Shown here: positions 45,293 through 53,659 of the stretch, piece after piece | How the letters are laid out: every line of letters starts with the position of its first letter | Numbering within the stretch: the stretch's first letter is position 1 | Source of the DNA: VXYL01 sp965116345 | GTDB lineage: Bacteria > Pseudomonadota > Gammaproteobacteria > Pseudomonadales > Azotimanducaceae | Length of the DNA stretch: 64,000 nucleotides | Direction of reading: 5' to 3' | Assembly: GCA_965116345.1 (NCBI GenBank) | Contig: OZ220680.1 | Coordinates: 1,054,001-1,118,000 of the forward strand | Position numbers and translations under genes: made by a program | The notes under the pieces: generated by a model | The model's input: only the letters and a program-made list of their open reading frames with translations | What the model was told of the DNA's origin: nothing | Databases searched by the model: none

Positions 45293-45316
45293 AGTCAAAT
45301 GGTAATAGTTCTCATT
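45293..45316 (-). promoter_or_regulatory. Fur-box-like operator with adjoining -35-like TTGACT
   Basis: On the minus strand AATGAGAACTATTACCATT (45298-45316) matches 11 of 14 fixed positions of the 7-1-7 Fur consensus TGATAATnATTATCA. It is immediately followed by TTGACT (45293-45298), a good -35 element. A -10 about 17 bases further on (GACACT) is weak. The box overlaps the stop codon of the upstream cytochrome gene and lies about 215 bp before the receptor start. It suggests iron-dependent repression of the receptor. Confidence 0.5.
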
Positions 45317-46460
45317 TACTTTTAGGATCCTGATCTGCCGAAGGGAGACCCGGTAGCGTGGGTGGTCGCAGGTTGTGGGGCCGCCGGTTCAGGGCGCCGA
45401 GGAACGCCTCGAGAGCGTCCATGTCTTCCGGTTCGAGCTCCAGCGGCTGGATCAAGGGCGACAGCGACGGCTCGCCGGGTCGCGGCTCGCGTTGCCGTGT
45501 CATGCCGTGGTTGTACATCCGCAAGACGCCCCGGAAATCCACGAAGAGGCCGTTGTGCATCCAAGGTCCGGTGAACTGGAGGTCACGCAGCGACGGGGTC
45601 CGGAACCTGCCCCGATCCTCCGGCTTTCCCGTGACCCCGTGGCGGCCGAGATCCTCGAACCGACGACCGTAGTAGCTCAAGCCCGTGTGATGGAAGCGTC
45701 CGTCCGAGAACAGCGGGCCGTGGTGGCAGTTCATGCACCGCGCCCGGGTCCGGAAGAGATGGAGTCCTTCGAGCTCCCCGTCGCTGAGCCGCGCGTAGTC
45801 GCCGCTCACGAAGAGGTCGAACCGGCTGCGCCGCGATCGAATAGTCCTCACGAAAGCGGCCAGCGCCTTGCCGATGCCCTCCGCCGTGGCACCCTCCCCG
45901 CCGAACGCCGCGGCGAATGCCCGGGCGTAGTCGTCGATGCCGTTCAAGCGGGCGACGAGGGCACCGAGGTCCGCGTTCATCTCGATGGGACTTCGAATCG
46001 CCCGCAGGACCTGTTGCGCCAGGCTCTCCGCCCCACCGTCCCAGGACCATCGGTCGAAATAACCGACATTCAGCAGGGTCATGGCGTTGCGCCTTCCGGG
46101 TGTCCGGTCGTGACCGAACGGAAACCGTCGTCCGTCCGCCCAGCCGAGTTCCGGGTCGTGACAACTCGCGCACGCGATCTGGGCCGACTCCGAGAGGCGA
46201 GGATCAAAGAACAGGAGCTTGCCCAGGGTTTCCGAAGCCGGCGTGTGCCAAGGCTCGGTCGGAACCGGCGGCAGCTCGCCGAGTTCCTGCGCCTGGACCC
46301 CCTCGTCCACCACGAACGCCGGCCACTTGGCCACCGGCTGCCGGTATTGTTTGACGACGTCCGGCGGCACCGATGTGTCGGACTCGGCCGTGTGGGCGCA
46401 TGTCGCGACGAGGGCACACGAAGCGACCGCCACGCGAAGCGCGAAAGGCATCCGGACCAT
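45312..46460 (-). CDS. Di-haem cytochrome c peroxidase / MauG-family protein
   Basis: This 382-residue protein has a signal peptide (LRVAVASCALVATCAHTAE) and two CxxCH haem c motifs: CASCH near residue 100 and CMNCH near residue 245. These are the hallmark of bacterial di-haem peroxidases and the related MauG/MbnH enzymes. Family-type segments include GKLLFFDPRLS, FRTPSLRDLQFTGPWMHNG and a C-terminal LEAFLGALN. It acts in the periplasm, either reducing peroxide or modifying a partner protein; sequence alone does not settle which. It shares a strand with a TonB receptor downstream, an arrangement also seen for MbnH-type copper genes, but no MbnP-like partner is present here. The start ATG 46460 gives a five-gene-independent, divergent layout with the neighbouring oxidoreductase. 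Confidence 0.88.
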   Translation of the reverse strand: MVRMPFALRVAVASCALVATCAHTAESDTSVPPDVVKQYRQPVAKWPAFVVDEGVQAQELGELPPVPTEPWHTPASETLGKLLFFDPRLSESAQIACASCHDPELGWADGRRFPFGHDRTPGRRNAMTLLNVGYFDRWSWDGGAESLAQQVLRAIRSPIEMNADLGALVARLNGIDDYARAFAAAFGGEGATAEGIGKALAAFVRTIRSRRSRFDLFVSGDYARLSDGELEGLHLFRTRARCMNCHHGPLFSDGRFHHTGLSYYGRRFEDLGRHGVTGKPEDRGRFRTPSLRDLQFTGPWMHNGLFVDFRGVLRMYNHGMTRQREPRPGEPSLSPLIQPLELEPEDMDALEAFLGALNRRPHNLRPPTLPGLPSADQDPKSK

Positions 46461-46470
46461 GGCCGGAGTG

Positions 46471-46500
46471 TCTCACAGCTTGGCGTCTCACAGCTTGGCG
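46471..46500. repeat. 15-bp tandem duplication in a divergent intergenic region
   Basis: TCTCACAGCTTGGCG occurs twice back to back at 46471 and 46486, and CTTGGCGAG recurs partially just after. It sits between the divergent cytochrome and oxidoreductase genes. No inverted symmetry typical of an operator is seen. Confidence 0.9.
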
Positions 46501-46590
46501 AGTGCTTGGCGAGGGCCGGGTCTCGGCAATCACGTAATATGGTCCACTGTGCCGCCCTCCGGCGACAGGCCGACAGTTGGAGACAAGACG

Positions 46591-47793
46591 ATGAAAGCAA
46601 AGGTGGCCATCCTCGGTTGTGGCAACCCGGCGCGCCGCTGGCACCTGCCGACACTCGCTGAATTGTCCAAGCGCGGCGAAATCGACTTCGTCGCCTTGTG
46701 CGACATGGACGAGCAACTCGCCGAGGAGAACGGCCGGAAATACGGCGTACCGCACTACCTGAGCCTCGAGGAAATGCTCGACCGGCACAAGGACATCCTG
46801 GTGGTCGACGTGGTTGCCGGCGACCCGACACACCACGTGCTGGGCAGAATGGTCGCCGAACACGGCAAGCACGTGATGGTGGAGAAACCGATGGCGGTCA
46901 CCCTCCCCTGTTGCGACAGCATCATCGATGCCTGCCGCCGCAACGGCGTGCAGTTCGAGGTGGCGGAGAACTACTTCCGCTGGCCCAAGCAGCGGCTGAT
47001 CGTCAAGCTCATCGAGGCCGGCATCCTGGGTGACATCGTGCGCGTGTACTTCTCCGAGCCCAAGCGCCAAGATCCTTTCGAGGCGAACGTCACGCCGAAG
47101 GGCTTGACCCGGCCCATTCATGGGTTCGGCCGAACGTCCGGCATGTGCATGGACATGGGCGCGCACCGGATGTCGCAACTGCGGTTGTATGCGCAAAGCG
47201 ACCCGACGCAGATCACCGCGACGGTGCGCAAGTACCGTTCGGACCCGCGAAGCATCCACGAGGACTGGGCGCACGCGATGATCGATTTCCAAAGCGGTGC
47301 CGTCGGCATCTACGAGACGTCACGCCTCGGCGAGACCCAGCGGTACTGTCAGATCACGGGGAGCCTGGGGGGCATCCTGGATCGCGACCCCCATGGACCC
47401 GAGATTCCGTTGCGCCTACTTGGCGGCGAGGGATGGCAGGACATTCCCGTGGAGACCGAGCGCCGCGCCATCGACGGCGTGGATGTGCTGCAACGAATCA
47501 TCGTGCACACGGATCCGGTGATCGTCTACGAGAACCCGTTCCGGGACTTCGCCATCGACGACTGGTGCGTCGGCCACGCTGCCGAGATCATGAGTATCGT
47601 CAACGCGGCGCAGAAGGACGAACCGGCGGAGTACGGCATCGAGGGGCGCAAGGACGTGGAGATGGCCATGGCGATCTACGAGTCATCGCTCACGGGCACG
47701 GCACCCGTCAAGCTGCCGCTGGAGGGAATCACCCGCTACGAACAGATGGTGCACGAGGACTATCTCGAACGGTTCGGACGCCCGATCCTGTAG
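46591..47793 (+). CDS. Gfo/Idh/MocA-family NAD(P)-dependent oxidoreductase
   Basis: ATG 46591 follows GGAGACAAG and gives 400 residues; the open frame upstream is not coding. The N-terminal Rossmann fold begins KVAILGCGNPARRWHLP, and the conserved catalytic-region EKP appears in VMVEKPMAV near residue 100. The C-terminal alpha/beta domain includes GMCMDMGAHRMSQLRLY. Members oxidise or reduce sugars, inositols and related alcohols with NAD(P). It is convergent with the class II aldolase gene and lies close to an acid-sugar kinase and sulfatases, so a sugar-acid substrate is likely. The exact substrate cannot be read from sequence. Confidence 0.9.
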   Translation: MKAKVAILGCGNPARRWHLPTLAELSKRGEIDFVALCDMDEQLAEENGRKYGVPHYLSLEEMLDRHKDILVVDVVAGDPTHHVLGRMVAEHGKHVMVEKPMAVTLPCCDSIIDACRRNGVQFEVAENYFRWPKQRLIVKLIEAGILGDIVRVYFSEPKRQDPFEANVTPKGLTRPIHGFGRTSGMCMDMGAHRMSQLRLYAQSDPTQITATVRKYRSDPRSIHEDWAHAMIDFQSGAVGIYETSRLGETQRYCQITGSLGGILDRDPHGPEIPLRLLGGEGWQDIPVETERRAIDGVDVLQRIIVHTDPVIVYENPFRDFAIDDWCVGHAAEIMSIVNAAQKDEPAEYGIEGRKDVEMAMAIYESSLTGTAPVKLPLEGITRYEQMVHEDYLERFGRPIL

Positions 47794-47806
47794 GGCGCCC
47801 TTGCGG

Positions 47807-47826
47807 CGTCCCATTGCGACGGGACG
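47807..47826 (+). terminator. Possible terminator hairpin between convergent genes
   Basis: CGTCCC (47807-47812) pairs with GGGACG (47821-47826) across an 8-base loop in the 47-bp gap between the convergent oxidoreductase and aldolase genes. There is no T-run, so this is weak. Confidence 0.3.
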
Positions 47827-47840
47827 ACGCGCGTAGTCCT

Positions 47841-48557
47841 TCAACCGTTCCTGGCGTATGCCATTTCGTCGGCTTTTCTGCGGAAATCCTCCCAGTCGGA
47901 AGCCGTTAGCCGCTTGGGTTCACCCATTTGCCGGGCAAGCACATATTGACGGCACATGATCTCCAGCCGCTGGGCCTGGTTGACCGCACGCCGGAGGTTC
48001 GGACCACGAGCGATCATCCCATGATTGCCGAGCAGGCAGGCCGTCCGCTCGGTGAGCGCTTCGGCCGCATCGTCGGCAAGTTGCTGTCTGCCGAAGGTCG
48101 AGTAGGGGACGCAGGGAACATCGTCGCCGCCGAATACACCGATGAGATAGTGGAAACCGGGCAGCGGGATCATGTGGCTCGCCACGGCGACGCAGTAGTC
48201 CGAGTGGGTGTGCACCACGGCCTGGGTTTCGGCGTGTCTCTGGTAGATGGCGGCGTGCATGCGCCACTCCGAGGAAGGCAGCCGGTCGCCCTGGTAGTCA
48301 CCGTCGAAAGCGGTGGCGACGATGTTGTCGACGGAAATGGACTCCGCAGTGGCGCCGTTCGGCGAAATCAACATCCTGTCCCCGAACCTGACGCTCAGAT
48401 TGCCCGACGACATTTCGTTCAAGCCGAGGGTTTCGACAATCCTGTAGTGCGCAACCAGTTGTTCGCGCAAGCGCCTTTCATCGTTCCTTCCATCGTTCCT
48501 TCCATCGCTCCTTCCATCGATCTTTTCATCGCTCTTTTCATTGATGGTGCCCGCCAC
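47841..48557 (-). CDS. otnC: Class II aldolase/adducin-family protein, OtnC-like (3-oxo-tetronate 4-phosphate decarboxylase candidate)
   Basis: GTG 48557 gives 238 residues; it follows a GGGGGAA stretch, and upstream sequence looks non-coding. After a repetitive hydrophilic N-terminus (built from SDGR/NDGR units) comes a complete class II aldolase fold. NEMSSGNLSVR is the phosphate-binding segment, VVHTHSDYC holds zinc-ligand histidines, and LGNHGMIARG carries a third. OtnC-type enzymes decarboxylate 3-oxo-tetronate 4-phosphate to dihydroxyacetone phosphate, acting after OtnK. An OtnK-like kinase gene lies 2 kb away on the opposite strand, beyond a sulfatase, which supports this role. Fuculose-phosphate-type aldolase activity is the alternative. 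Confidence 0.8.
   Translation of the reverse strand: MAGTINEKSDEKIDGRSDGRNDGRNDERRLREQLVAHYRIVETLGLNEMSSGNLSVRFGDRMLISPNGATAESISVDNIVATAFDGDYQGDRLPSSEWRMHAAIYQRHAETQAVVHTHSDYCVAVASHMIPLPGFHYLIGVFGGDDVPCVPYSTFGRQQLADDAAEALTERTACLLGNHGMIARGPNLRRAVNQAQRLEIMCRQYVLARQMGEPKRLTASDWEDFRRKADEMAYARNG
48481..48540 (-). repeat. Five 12-bp tandem repeats in the aldolase N-terminus
   Basis: On the plus strand the units are TCGTTCCTTCCA (twice), TCGCTCCTTCCA, TCGATCTTTTCA and TCGCTCTTTTCA. On the minus strand they encode charged tetrapeptides (SDEK, IDGR, SDGR, NDGR, NDER). The array precedes the folded aldolase domain and keeps frame with copy-number change. Confidence 0.93.
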
Positions 48558-48755
48558 TGTGGAATTCCCCCTGGTTGGTAACGTGGAAGTGCGGACTCGT
48601 GGTCCCGTCCCGGCGGTAGGGGAAACCTGGCTCGCTGCGTCTATGCTAATGGGGGACGGCCATGGTGGGAAGCCTTGATCCCGATGTCTTGCCGGCGTAG
48701 GGGACGGGCTCTCCCGTTCCCCGCTCGTATCCCGTCCCGCGTTCGTTGATGGCAT

Positions 48756-48761
48756 AGGAGG
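48756..48761 (+). promoter_or_regulatory. Strong Shine-Dalgarno AGGAGG deciding a GTG start
   Basis: AGGAGG ends nine bases before GTG 48771, ideal spacing. It is only three bases from an in-frame TTG at 48765, so GTG 48771 is taken as the start of the sulfatase. Confidence 0.8.
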
Positions 48762-48770
48762 CAATTGCCA

Positions 48771-50384
48771 GTGGCAAAGAATCTCAACGTTCTATGGGTC
48801 AGTTTCGAAGACTGTCTGCCGCTCTACGGCTGCTACGGCGACAAGCTGGCCAAGACGCCGGCGGTCGACCGGCTGGCAGCGGAAGGGTGCATCTATCCAC
48901 ACGCCTTCTCGACGGCCCCGATCTGCGCCCCGGCGCGGGCGGCGGTGATCACCGGCATGTATCCCACCAGTATCGGTGCCCATCACATGAGAACAACCCG
49001 GGGCCAGGCCTACGATGCGCCGGCCCCGCATTTCGTCAAATGCCTTGGCGAATATTTCAGAAGAGAAGGCTACTACTGCACCAACAACGTCAAGACGGAC
49101 TACCAGTTCGAACCGCCGTTCGCCGCCTGGAACGATTGCTCCGCCACCGCCCACTGGCGAAACCGGCCCGACGATTCGGCGCCCTTTTTTGCCGTCTTCA
49201 ACCCCGAATACACCCACGAATCGGGCATGTGGGAGGAACAACGCACCTGGCCGTTCAACATCATCGGGCCGAGCCCGATTCAATCCACCGACCCCGATTC
49301 CGTCGAGGTGCCGCCGTACTTCCCCGACACGCCCCGGGTCAGAAGGAGCATCGCCAAGGACTACGACAACATCGCCATATGCGATCAGGTCATGGGCACG
49401 CTGCTCGAGCAACTCGAGGAGGATGGCCTGGCCGACAACACGATCGTCGTGCACTGGAGCGATCACGGGCCGATGCCCAGGGGTAAGCGCCACCCCTACG
49501 ATCAAGGCATCCATTCACCGATGATCATTCGCTGGCCGGGGGCCATCGAACCGGGCACCACCAGCGACCGGCTGGTCAGCACGGTTGATCTAGGCCCCAC
49601 CATGCTGAGTGCTTGCGGGATCACCGTGCCGCCGCATATGCAGGGACGGGCCTTCCTGGGCATGGCGACCGCGCCCGAAAGGGAATACGTCCATGCTTCG
49701 GTGGACCGATCCGACGCCGACTACGACATGGTCAGGGCGGTCAGAGACAGAAAGTTCAAATACATCAAGAACTGGTTCCCCGAAAAACCGTATCTTCTTT
49801 GGAATTCCTTCCGCAACCAGCATCCGATCATGCAGGAATGGTACCGCTGCTGGTTGGCAGGCGAACTCGACGCGACGCAGTCGATCATGTTCGCCGAGAA
49901 ACGGCCGGTCGAAGAGCTCTACGACACCGAGGCCGATCCCTGGGAGGTGGAAAACCTTGCCGCAGACGGCAATTACCGGGATGTGCTTGGCCATATGCGG
50001 GCGGAACTCGACGCCTGGCAGAAGGAAACGAATGATCTTGGACACCTCGAAGAACGGGTCATGAAAGCCATCCACTACCCGAACGGCGAAAAGCCGGCGT
50101 GCACCGAAGCCAGGTGCCTCGTATTCACAGCCGACTCGTACGGCGAGCGACCGGCACCCGATGAATTCAGCGTGCCCGGCGAACATCGGCTGCAACTCTT
50201 CAGTCCGACCCAGGGGTGCAGCATCTGCTACACAACCGAAGAGGGCGAGGACGCATTCTGGCGGGTGTTCACCGGGCCCATCGCCCTGCCCGCCGGGAGC
50301 CATCGCCTCAGGACACGGGTCTCGAGAATCGGCTGTCACAACAGCCCCGAGACGACTTTCGAGATCACGGTGACGTCACCTTAG
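48771..50384 (+). CDS. Sulfatase with chitobiase-type C-terminal domain
   Basis: This 537-residue sulfatase carries the formylglycine motif C52-A-P-A-R56 (STAPICAPARAAVITG). Metal-site segments include SFEDCLPLYGCYG at the N-terminus and WSDHGPMPRGK further on. A FGE-type enzyme must convert Cys52 for activity. Residues about 470-537 (HRLQLFSPTQGCSICYTTEE, TGPIALPAGSHRLRTRVS) resemble the CHB_HEX C-terminal beta domain found on hexosaminidases, suggesting a carbohydrate substrate. No signal peptide is visible from GTG 48771, so a cytoplasmic enzyme is likely unless the start is wrong. It is divergent from the aldolase and directly followed by the acid-sugar kinase (31 bp gap). Confidence 0.9.
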   Translation: MAKNLNVLWVSFEDCLPLYGCYGDKLAKTPAVDRLAAEGCIYPHAFSTAPICAPARAAVITGMYPTSIGAHHMRTTRGQAYDAPAPHFVKCLGEYFRREGYYCTNNVKTDYQFEPPFAAWNDCSATAHWRNRPDDSAPFFAVFNPEYTHESGMWEEQRTWPFNIIGPSPIQSTDPDSVEVPPYFPDTPRVRRSIAKDYDNIAICDQVMGTLLEQLEEDGLADNTIVVHWSDHGPMPRGKRHPYDQGIHSPMIIRWPGAIEPGTTSDRLVSTVDLGPTMLSACGITVPPHMQGRAFLGMATAPEREYVHASVDRSDADYDMVRAVRDRKFKYIKNWFPEKPYLLWNSFRNQHPIMQEWYRCWLAGELDATQSIMFAEKRPVEELYDTEADPWEVENLAADGNYRDVLGHMRAELDAWQKETNDLGHLEERVMKAIHYPNGEKPACTEARCLVFTADSYGERPAPDEFSVPGEHRLQLFSPTQGCSICYTTEEGEDAFWRVFTGPIALPAGSHRLRTRVSRIGCHNSPETTFEITVTSP

Positions 50385-50415
50385 AGCCGGGAATGCACAC
50401 GAGTGGGGTGCCGAA

Positions 50416-51687
50416 TTGCTTGAGCTTGGCGTCATCGCGGACGACCTGACGGGCGGCCTGATGGTGGCGAGCCTGTTGGAACGGGAAGGCGTTCGCTGCC
50501 CGTTGGTGACGTCCACCGAGGGGCTCGCGGACCTCGAAGAAGATGCGGAGGCGGTTGTCGTCGGCCGGAAGATCCGCTTGCTGCCGCCCGCAGACGCCGT
50601 TGCCGACGCACGCCGATCCGCCTCGGCGTTGCTCGCGCAGTGCGCCGAGCGGATCTACTACAAGTACAGCGCACTCTTCATGTCGACCGAGCAGGGCAAC
50701 ATCGGACCGGTCTCGGAGGCCCTGATGGAACTGACCGGCGCCGACAGTGTCCTGTTCTGTCCCACCTGGCGCGGGGCCACCGTGTACCTCGGGCGGCTCT
50801 TCGTGAATGATCGGATGCTGCATGAATCCGGCGCGAGTCGCGATCCGGCGACGCCGATGACCAACTCCAACCTGGTGGAGGTCCTGCAGTCGCAATCCAA
50901 GGTCGGAGTCGGCCTGCTGCCCCATCGGGTTCTACGCGAGGCGAAACCCGCCGCCGAGGCGTTGCTTGCCCGGGCGTTCGGCCAAGGCACACGGTTCTTC
51001 ATTGCGGACGCGGTCGAGAGCGAGGACGTCGACCGCATCGCCGAACTGGCGATGGATTCGCCGCTCAGCACCGGTGCCGACCAGTTGCCGATCCACCTCG
51101 CACGCCATTGGCGGCGCGGACGGGAGCAAGCGGCGCCGAGCAGGTTTCTGCCGCCGGCACCGGGTTATCAGGCCGTGCTGTCCGGCAGTTGCAGCGGCAA
51201 CACGAACCGTCAGTTGAGCGCATTCGCCGACAAGCACCCGCTGTTCAGGGTCGACCTGCTGCAGGCATCCCGCGACCCGCGCACGCTCGACACGATCGTC
51301 GACTGGGCCGCCGACAGGCTGAAACTGGGACCCGTAGGCATCGCCACGACCACCGACCACGACGGGGTCCAACGTGCGCAGCGAGTGCTCGGCCGACAGG
51401 GCTCGGCACACTTGGCGGAAGATCTGCTGGGGCGGATCACCGGTCGCCTGCACGGTCTCGGGGTCCGCAAGTTCGTCGTTGCGGGCGGCGAGACTTCCGG
51501 CAAGGTCATCGACGTGCTGGGCATCGACCGCCTTCGCGTCTCCCCGTTCGACAACCTGGGAGGCGGCTACTGCCATGCGGCCGGCGCCGACCCCATATCC
51601 CTGGTCACCAAGGCGGGTGGCGCCGGCGAAGAGGACTTCTTCGATGCCGCACTACGACGGATGCGGGAAGCCGATGCCGCGGCTTGA
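50416..51687 (+). CDS. otnK: Four-carbon acid sugar kinase (OtnK-like, DUF1537 family)
   Basis: TTG 50416 is the only sensible start and gives 423 residues. The N-terminal domain opens with ELGVIADDLTGGLMVAS, the family signature. The C-terminal nucleotide-binding domain shows VVAGGETSGKVIDVLG and SLVTKAGGAGEEDFF. Family members phosphorylate four-carbon sugar acids such as 3-oxo-tetronate or erythronate using ATP. The nearby OtnC-like aldolase would then yield dihydroxyacetone phosphate. The gene overlaps the start of the peptide-binding-protein gene by 14 bases and follows a sulfatase, suggesting one operon. Exact substrate specificity within DUF1537 cannot be told from this sequence. Confidence 0.87.
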   Translation: MLELGVIADDLTGGLMVASLLEREGVRCPLVTSTEGLADLEEDAEAVVVGRKIRLLPPADAVADARRSASALLAQCAERIYYKYSALFMSTEQGNIGPVSEALMELTGADSVLFCPTWRGATVYLGRLFVNDRMLHESGASRDPATPMTNSNLVEVLQSQSKVGVGLLPHRVLREAKPAAEALLARAFGQGTRFFIADAVESEDVDRIAELAMDSPLSTGADQLPIHLARHWRRGREQAAPSRFLPPAPGYQAVLSGSCSGNTNRQLSAFADKHPLFRVDLLQASRDPRTLDTIVDWAADRLKLGPVGIATTTDHDGVQRAQRVLGRQGSAHLAEDLLGRITGRLHGLGVRKFVVAGGETSGKVIDVLGIDRLRVSPFDNLGGGYCHAAGADPISLVTKAGGAGEEDFFDAALRRMREADAAA

Positions 51688-53563
51688 AGTAGACGATTCG
51701 AGACGACGGGGGTCCGACGTCAGGTCGGCGAGGCGTCTGTTGGCATTCGCGGCGCTGCATGCGCTGGTGTCCGTGGCGGAACAGCCCGCCTATCAACACG
51801 GCATCTCGCTGCTGCATGAACTGAAGTATCCCGCCGATTTCGAACACTTCGAATACGCCAACCCCGATGCGCCGAAAGGCGGCGAACTGAAGCTCGCGGC
51901 CGCAGCGTACATCCAGAACTTCTCGGGCGTCCCCGGAACCGGCGTCCCGGGCGCCCAGGGGCTTGGCCGAACGGTCGACCGTCTGATGATCCGTTCGGCG
52001 GATGAACTGTCCGGACTCTACGGTCAACTTGCCGACGGTATTGCCCTGTCCGCCGACAGGCGGTCCCTCTTCATCCGGCTACACGACAAGGCGCGTTGGC
52101 ACGACGGCGTACCGGTGACGACGAAGGACGTGAAATTCTCCTATGACGAACTGCTGAAGCGTGCCTTCGGCAAGGTCTATCTCGAGTCGTGGATCGAGTC
52201 GCTGGAGATCGTCAACGACAAGGAGATGATCGTTCACCATCGGCGCGTGTTCACCAACTCGAACCTGGTGGCGCTGACCTGGTTCCCCATCCGGCCGTCG
52301 CACTACTACGCGGGCAAGGACTCCAGCGAGCCGACACTGGTCCCGCCGGTGGGCAGCGGACCCTATCGCGTGGCCGATTTCGACAGCAACTTCGTCCGCT
52401 ACGAGCGTGTCGAGGACTACTGGGGACGCGACATCCCGGTCAACCGCGGTCGATACAACTTCGATGTCATCCACTACGACGTCTACCGTGATGCGACGGT
52501 GGCCAGGGAGGCCATTCGCAAGGGGTTGTTCGACATCTACTTCGAAACCGACATTCGGCATTGGATGTCGTCCTACGATGTCCCCGCCGCGGCGGCGGGA
52601 TCGCTGATCAAGGAGACGCGGGCGCTGCAGAAATTCATCGGCCTCGCCTCGGCCATCGTGCTGAACCTCGATCATGAACGGCTGCGGGATGTACGCGTAC
52701 GAGAAGCGCTGACCGTGGCACTCGACTTCGACTGGCAGAACCGGGTCGTCCAGCACGGTTCACAGACGCGGGCGTTGAGCTACTTCGCCAACTCACCGTT
52801 TGCGGCCAGTGGACCTCCTACCCGTGCCGAGCTCGACTTGCTCGACCCCTACCGGGACCACCTGTCCGAACGGGTGTTCACCGAGGCGTTCCGGCTGCCG
52901 GTGTCGAACGGGTCGGGTGTGCACCGCTCTGCGCTGGAGAGTGCACGCGATCTGCTTGCCGAAGCCGGCTGGACCATACGCGACGGACGACTGGTCGATG
53001 CCACCGGCAAGCAGTTCGAACTGGAGTTGACCACGCAGGATGCCACGCACCGGCGGATCCTGTTGCCGTACATCGAGGCGCTGAAGATCCTGGGTATAGA
53101 CGCACGTCTGCGACTGCTCGACAACGTCGCGTGGGTGAACTACCGCCGTCGACGGGATTTCGATGCGTACGTCCGTGGGCACGACTTCCTGAATCCGCCG
53201 TTGGGGGAACTGAAGAGTTATTTCGGCTCGGACAGTGCGGACCTGGAACTGGGCGGCAACATGGCCGGGTTACGCGATCCCATCGTCGACGCGCTCATCG
53301 AGCACGCCGAGCACATGGCGGGCACCCTCGAACAGGCAATGACCGCCTGCCGGGCACTGGACCGCGTGCTGCTCTGGGGTTTCTACCACATCCCGTTGAA
53401 CATCCCCGACAAGGAGCGATTCGTGCGCTGGGACAAGTTCGCGCGGCCAAAGCACGAGGCGGTCGCCAAGTACGAGTACCTGGTCGGCAGCTCAGTGCGC
53501 ATCGTGGACAGCTGGTGGATGGACCCCAAGAAGACCGGCACGCCTGCACTCGCGGGACCGTAG
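51674..53563 (+). CDS. Family 5 extracellular solute-binding protein (YejA-like)
   Basis: ATG 51674 follows GCGGGAAG and overlaps the kinase stop; it gives 629 residues. A short, poor signal sequence (RRLLAFAALHALVSVAE) is followed by a full SBP family 5 fold: HGISLLHELKYPADFEHFEY near the N-terminus (typical of the YejA/microcin C branch), DGIALSADRRSLFIRLHD, ARWHDGVPVTTKDVKFSYD, GSGPYRVADFD and a C-terminal SWWMDPKKTGTP. YejA-type proteins bind peptides or peptide-like compounds for an ABC importer. No yejB/E/F-like permease or ATPase is adjacent, so it either uses a distant transporter or is an orphan. Its coupling to an acid-sugar kinase is unusual. Confidence 0.88.
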   Translation: MPRLEVDDSRRRGSDVRSARRLLAFAALHALVSVAEQPAYQHGISLLHELKYPADFEHFEYANPDAPKGGELKLAAAAYIQNFSGVPGTGVPGAQGLGRTVDRLMIRSADELSGLYGQLADGIALSADRRSLFIRLHDKARWHDGVPVTTKDVKFSYDELLKRAFGKVYLESWIESLEIVNDKEMIVHHRRVFTNSNLVALTWFPIRPSHYYAGKDSSEPTLVPPVGSGPYRVADFDSNFVRYERVEDYWGRDIPVNRGRYNFDVIHYDVYRDATVAREAIRKGLFDIYFETDIRHWMSSYDVPAAAAGSLIKETRALQKFIGLASAIVLNLDHERLRDVRVREALTVALDFDWQNRVVQHGSQTRALSYFANSPFAASGPPTRAELDLLDPYRDHLSERVFTEAFRLPVSNGSGVHRSALESARDLLAEAGWTIRDGRLVDATGKQFELELTTQDATHRRILLPYIEALKILGIDARLRLLDNVAWVNYRRRRDFDAYVRGHDFLNPPLGELKSYFGSDSADLELGGNMAGLRDPIVDALIEHAEHMAGTLEQAMTACRALDRVLLWGFYHIPLNIPDKERFVRWDKFARPKHEAVAKYEYLVGSSVRIVDSWWMDPKKTGTPALAGP

Positions 53564-53659
53564 GGGCGAGGCTCGTCCTCGCCCGTGTTCGTGCACCCAA
53601 CAGCTTCGGGTCGATCAGCCCGGGCGACCGCTACGCAACGACAATGGAGAGAGACGAAA

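Noticed and set aside
46471..46500. 15-bp tandem duplication as a regulator-binding operator
   Set aside because: Direct repeat without dyad symmetry; more likely slippage. Kept only as a repeat feature.
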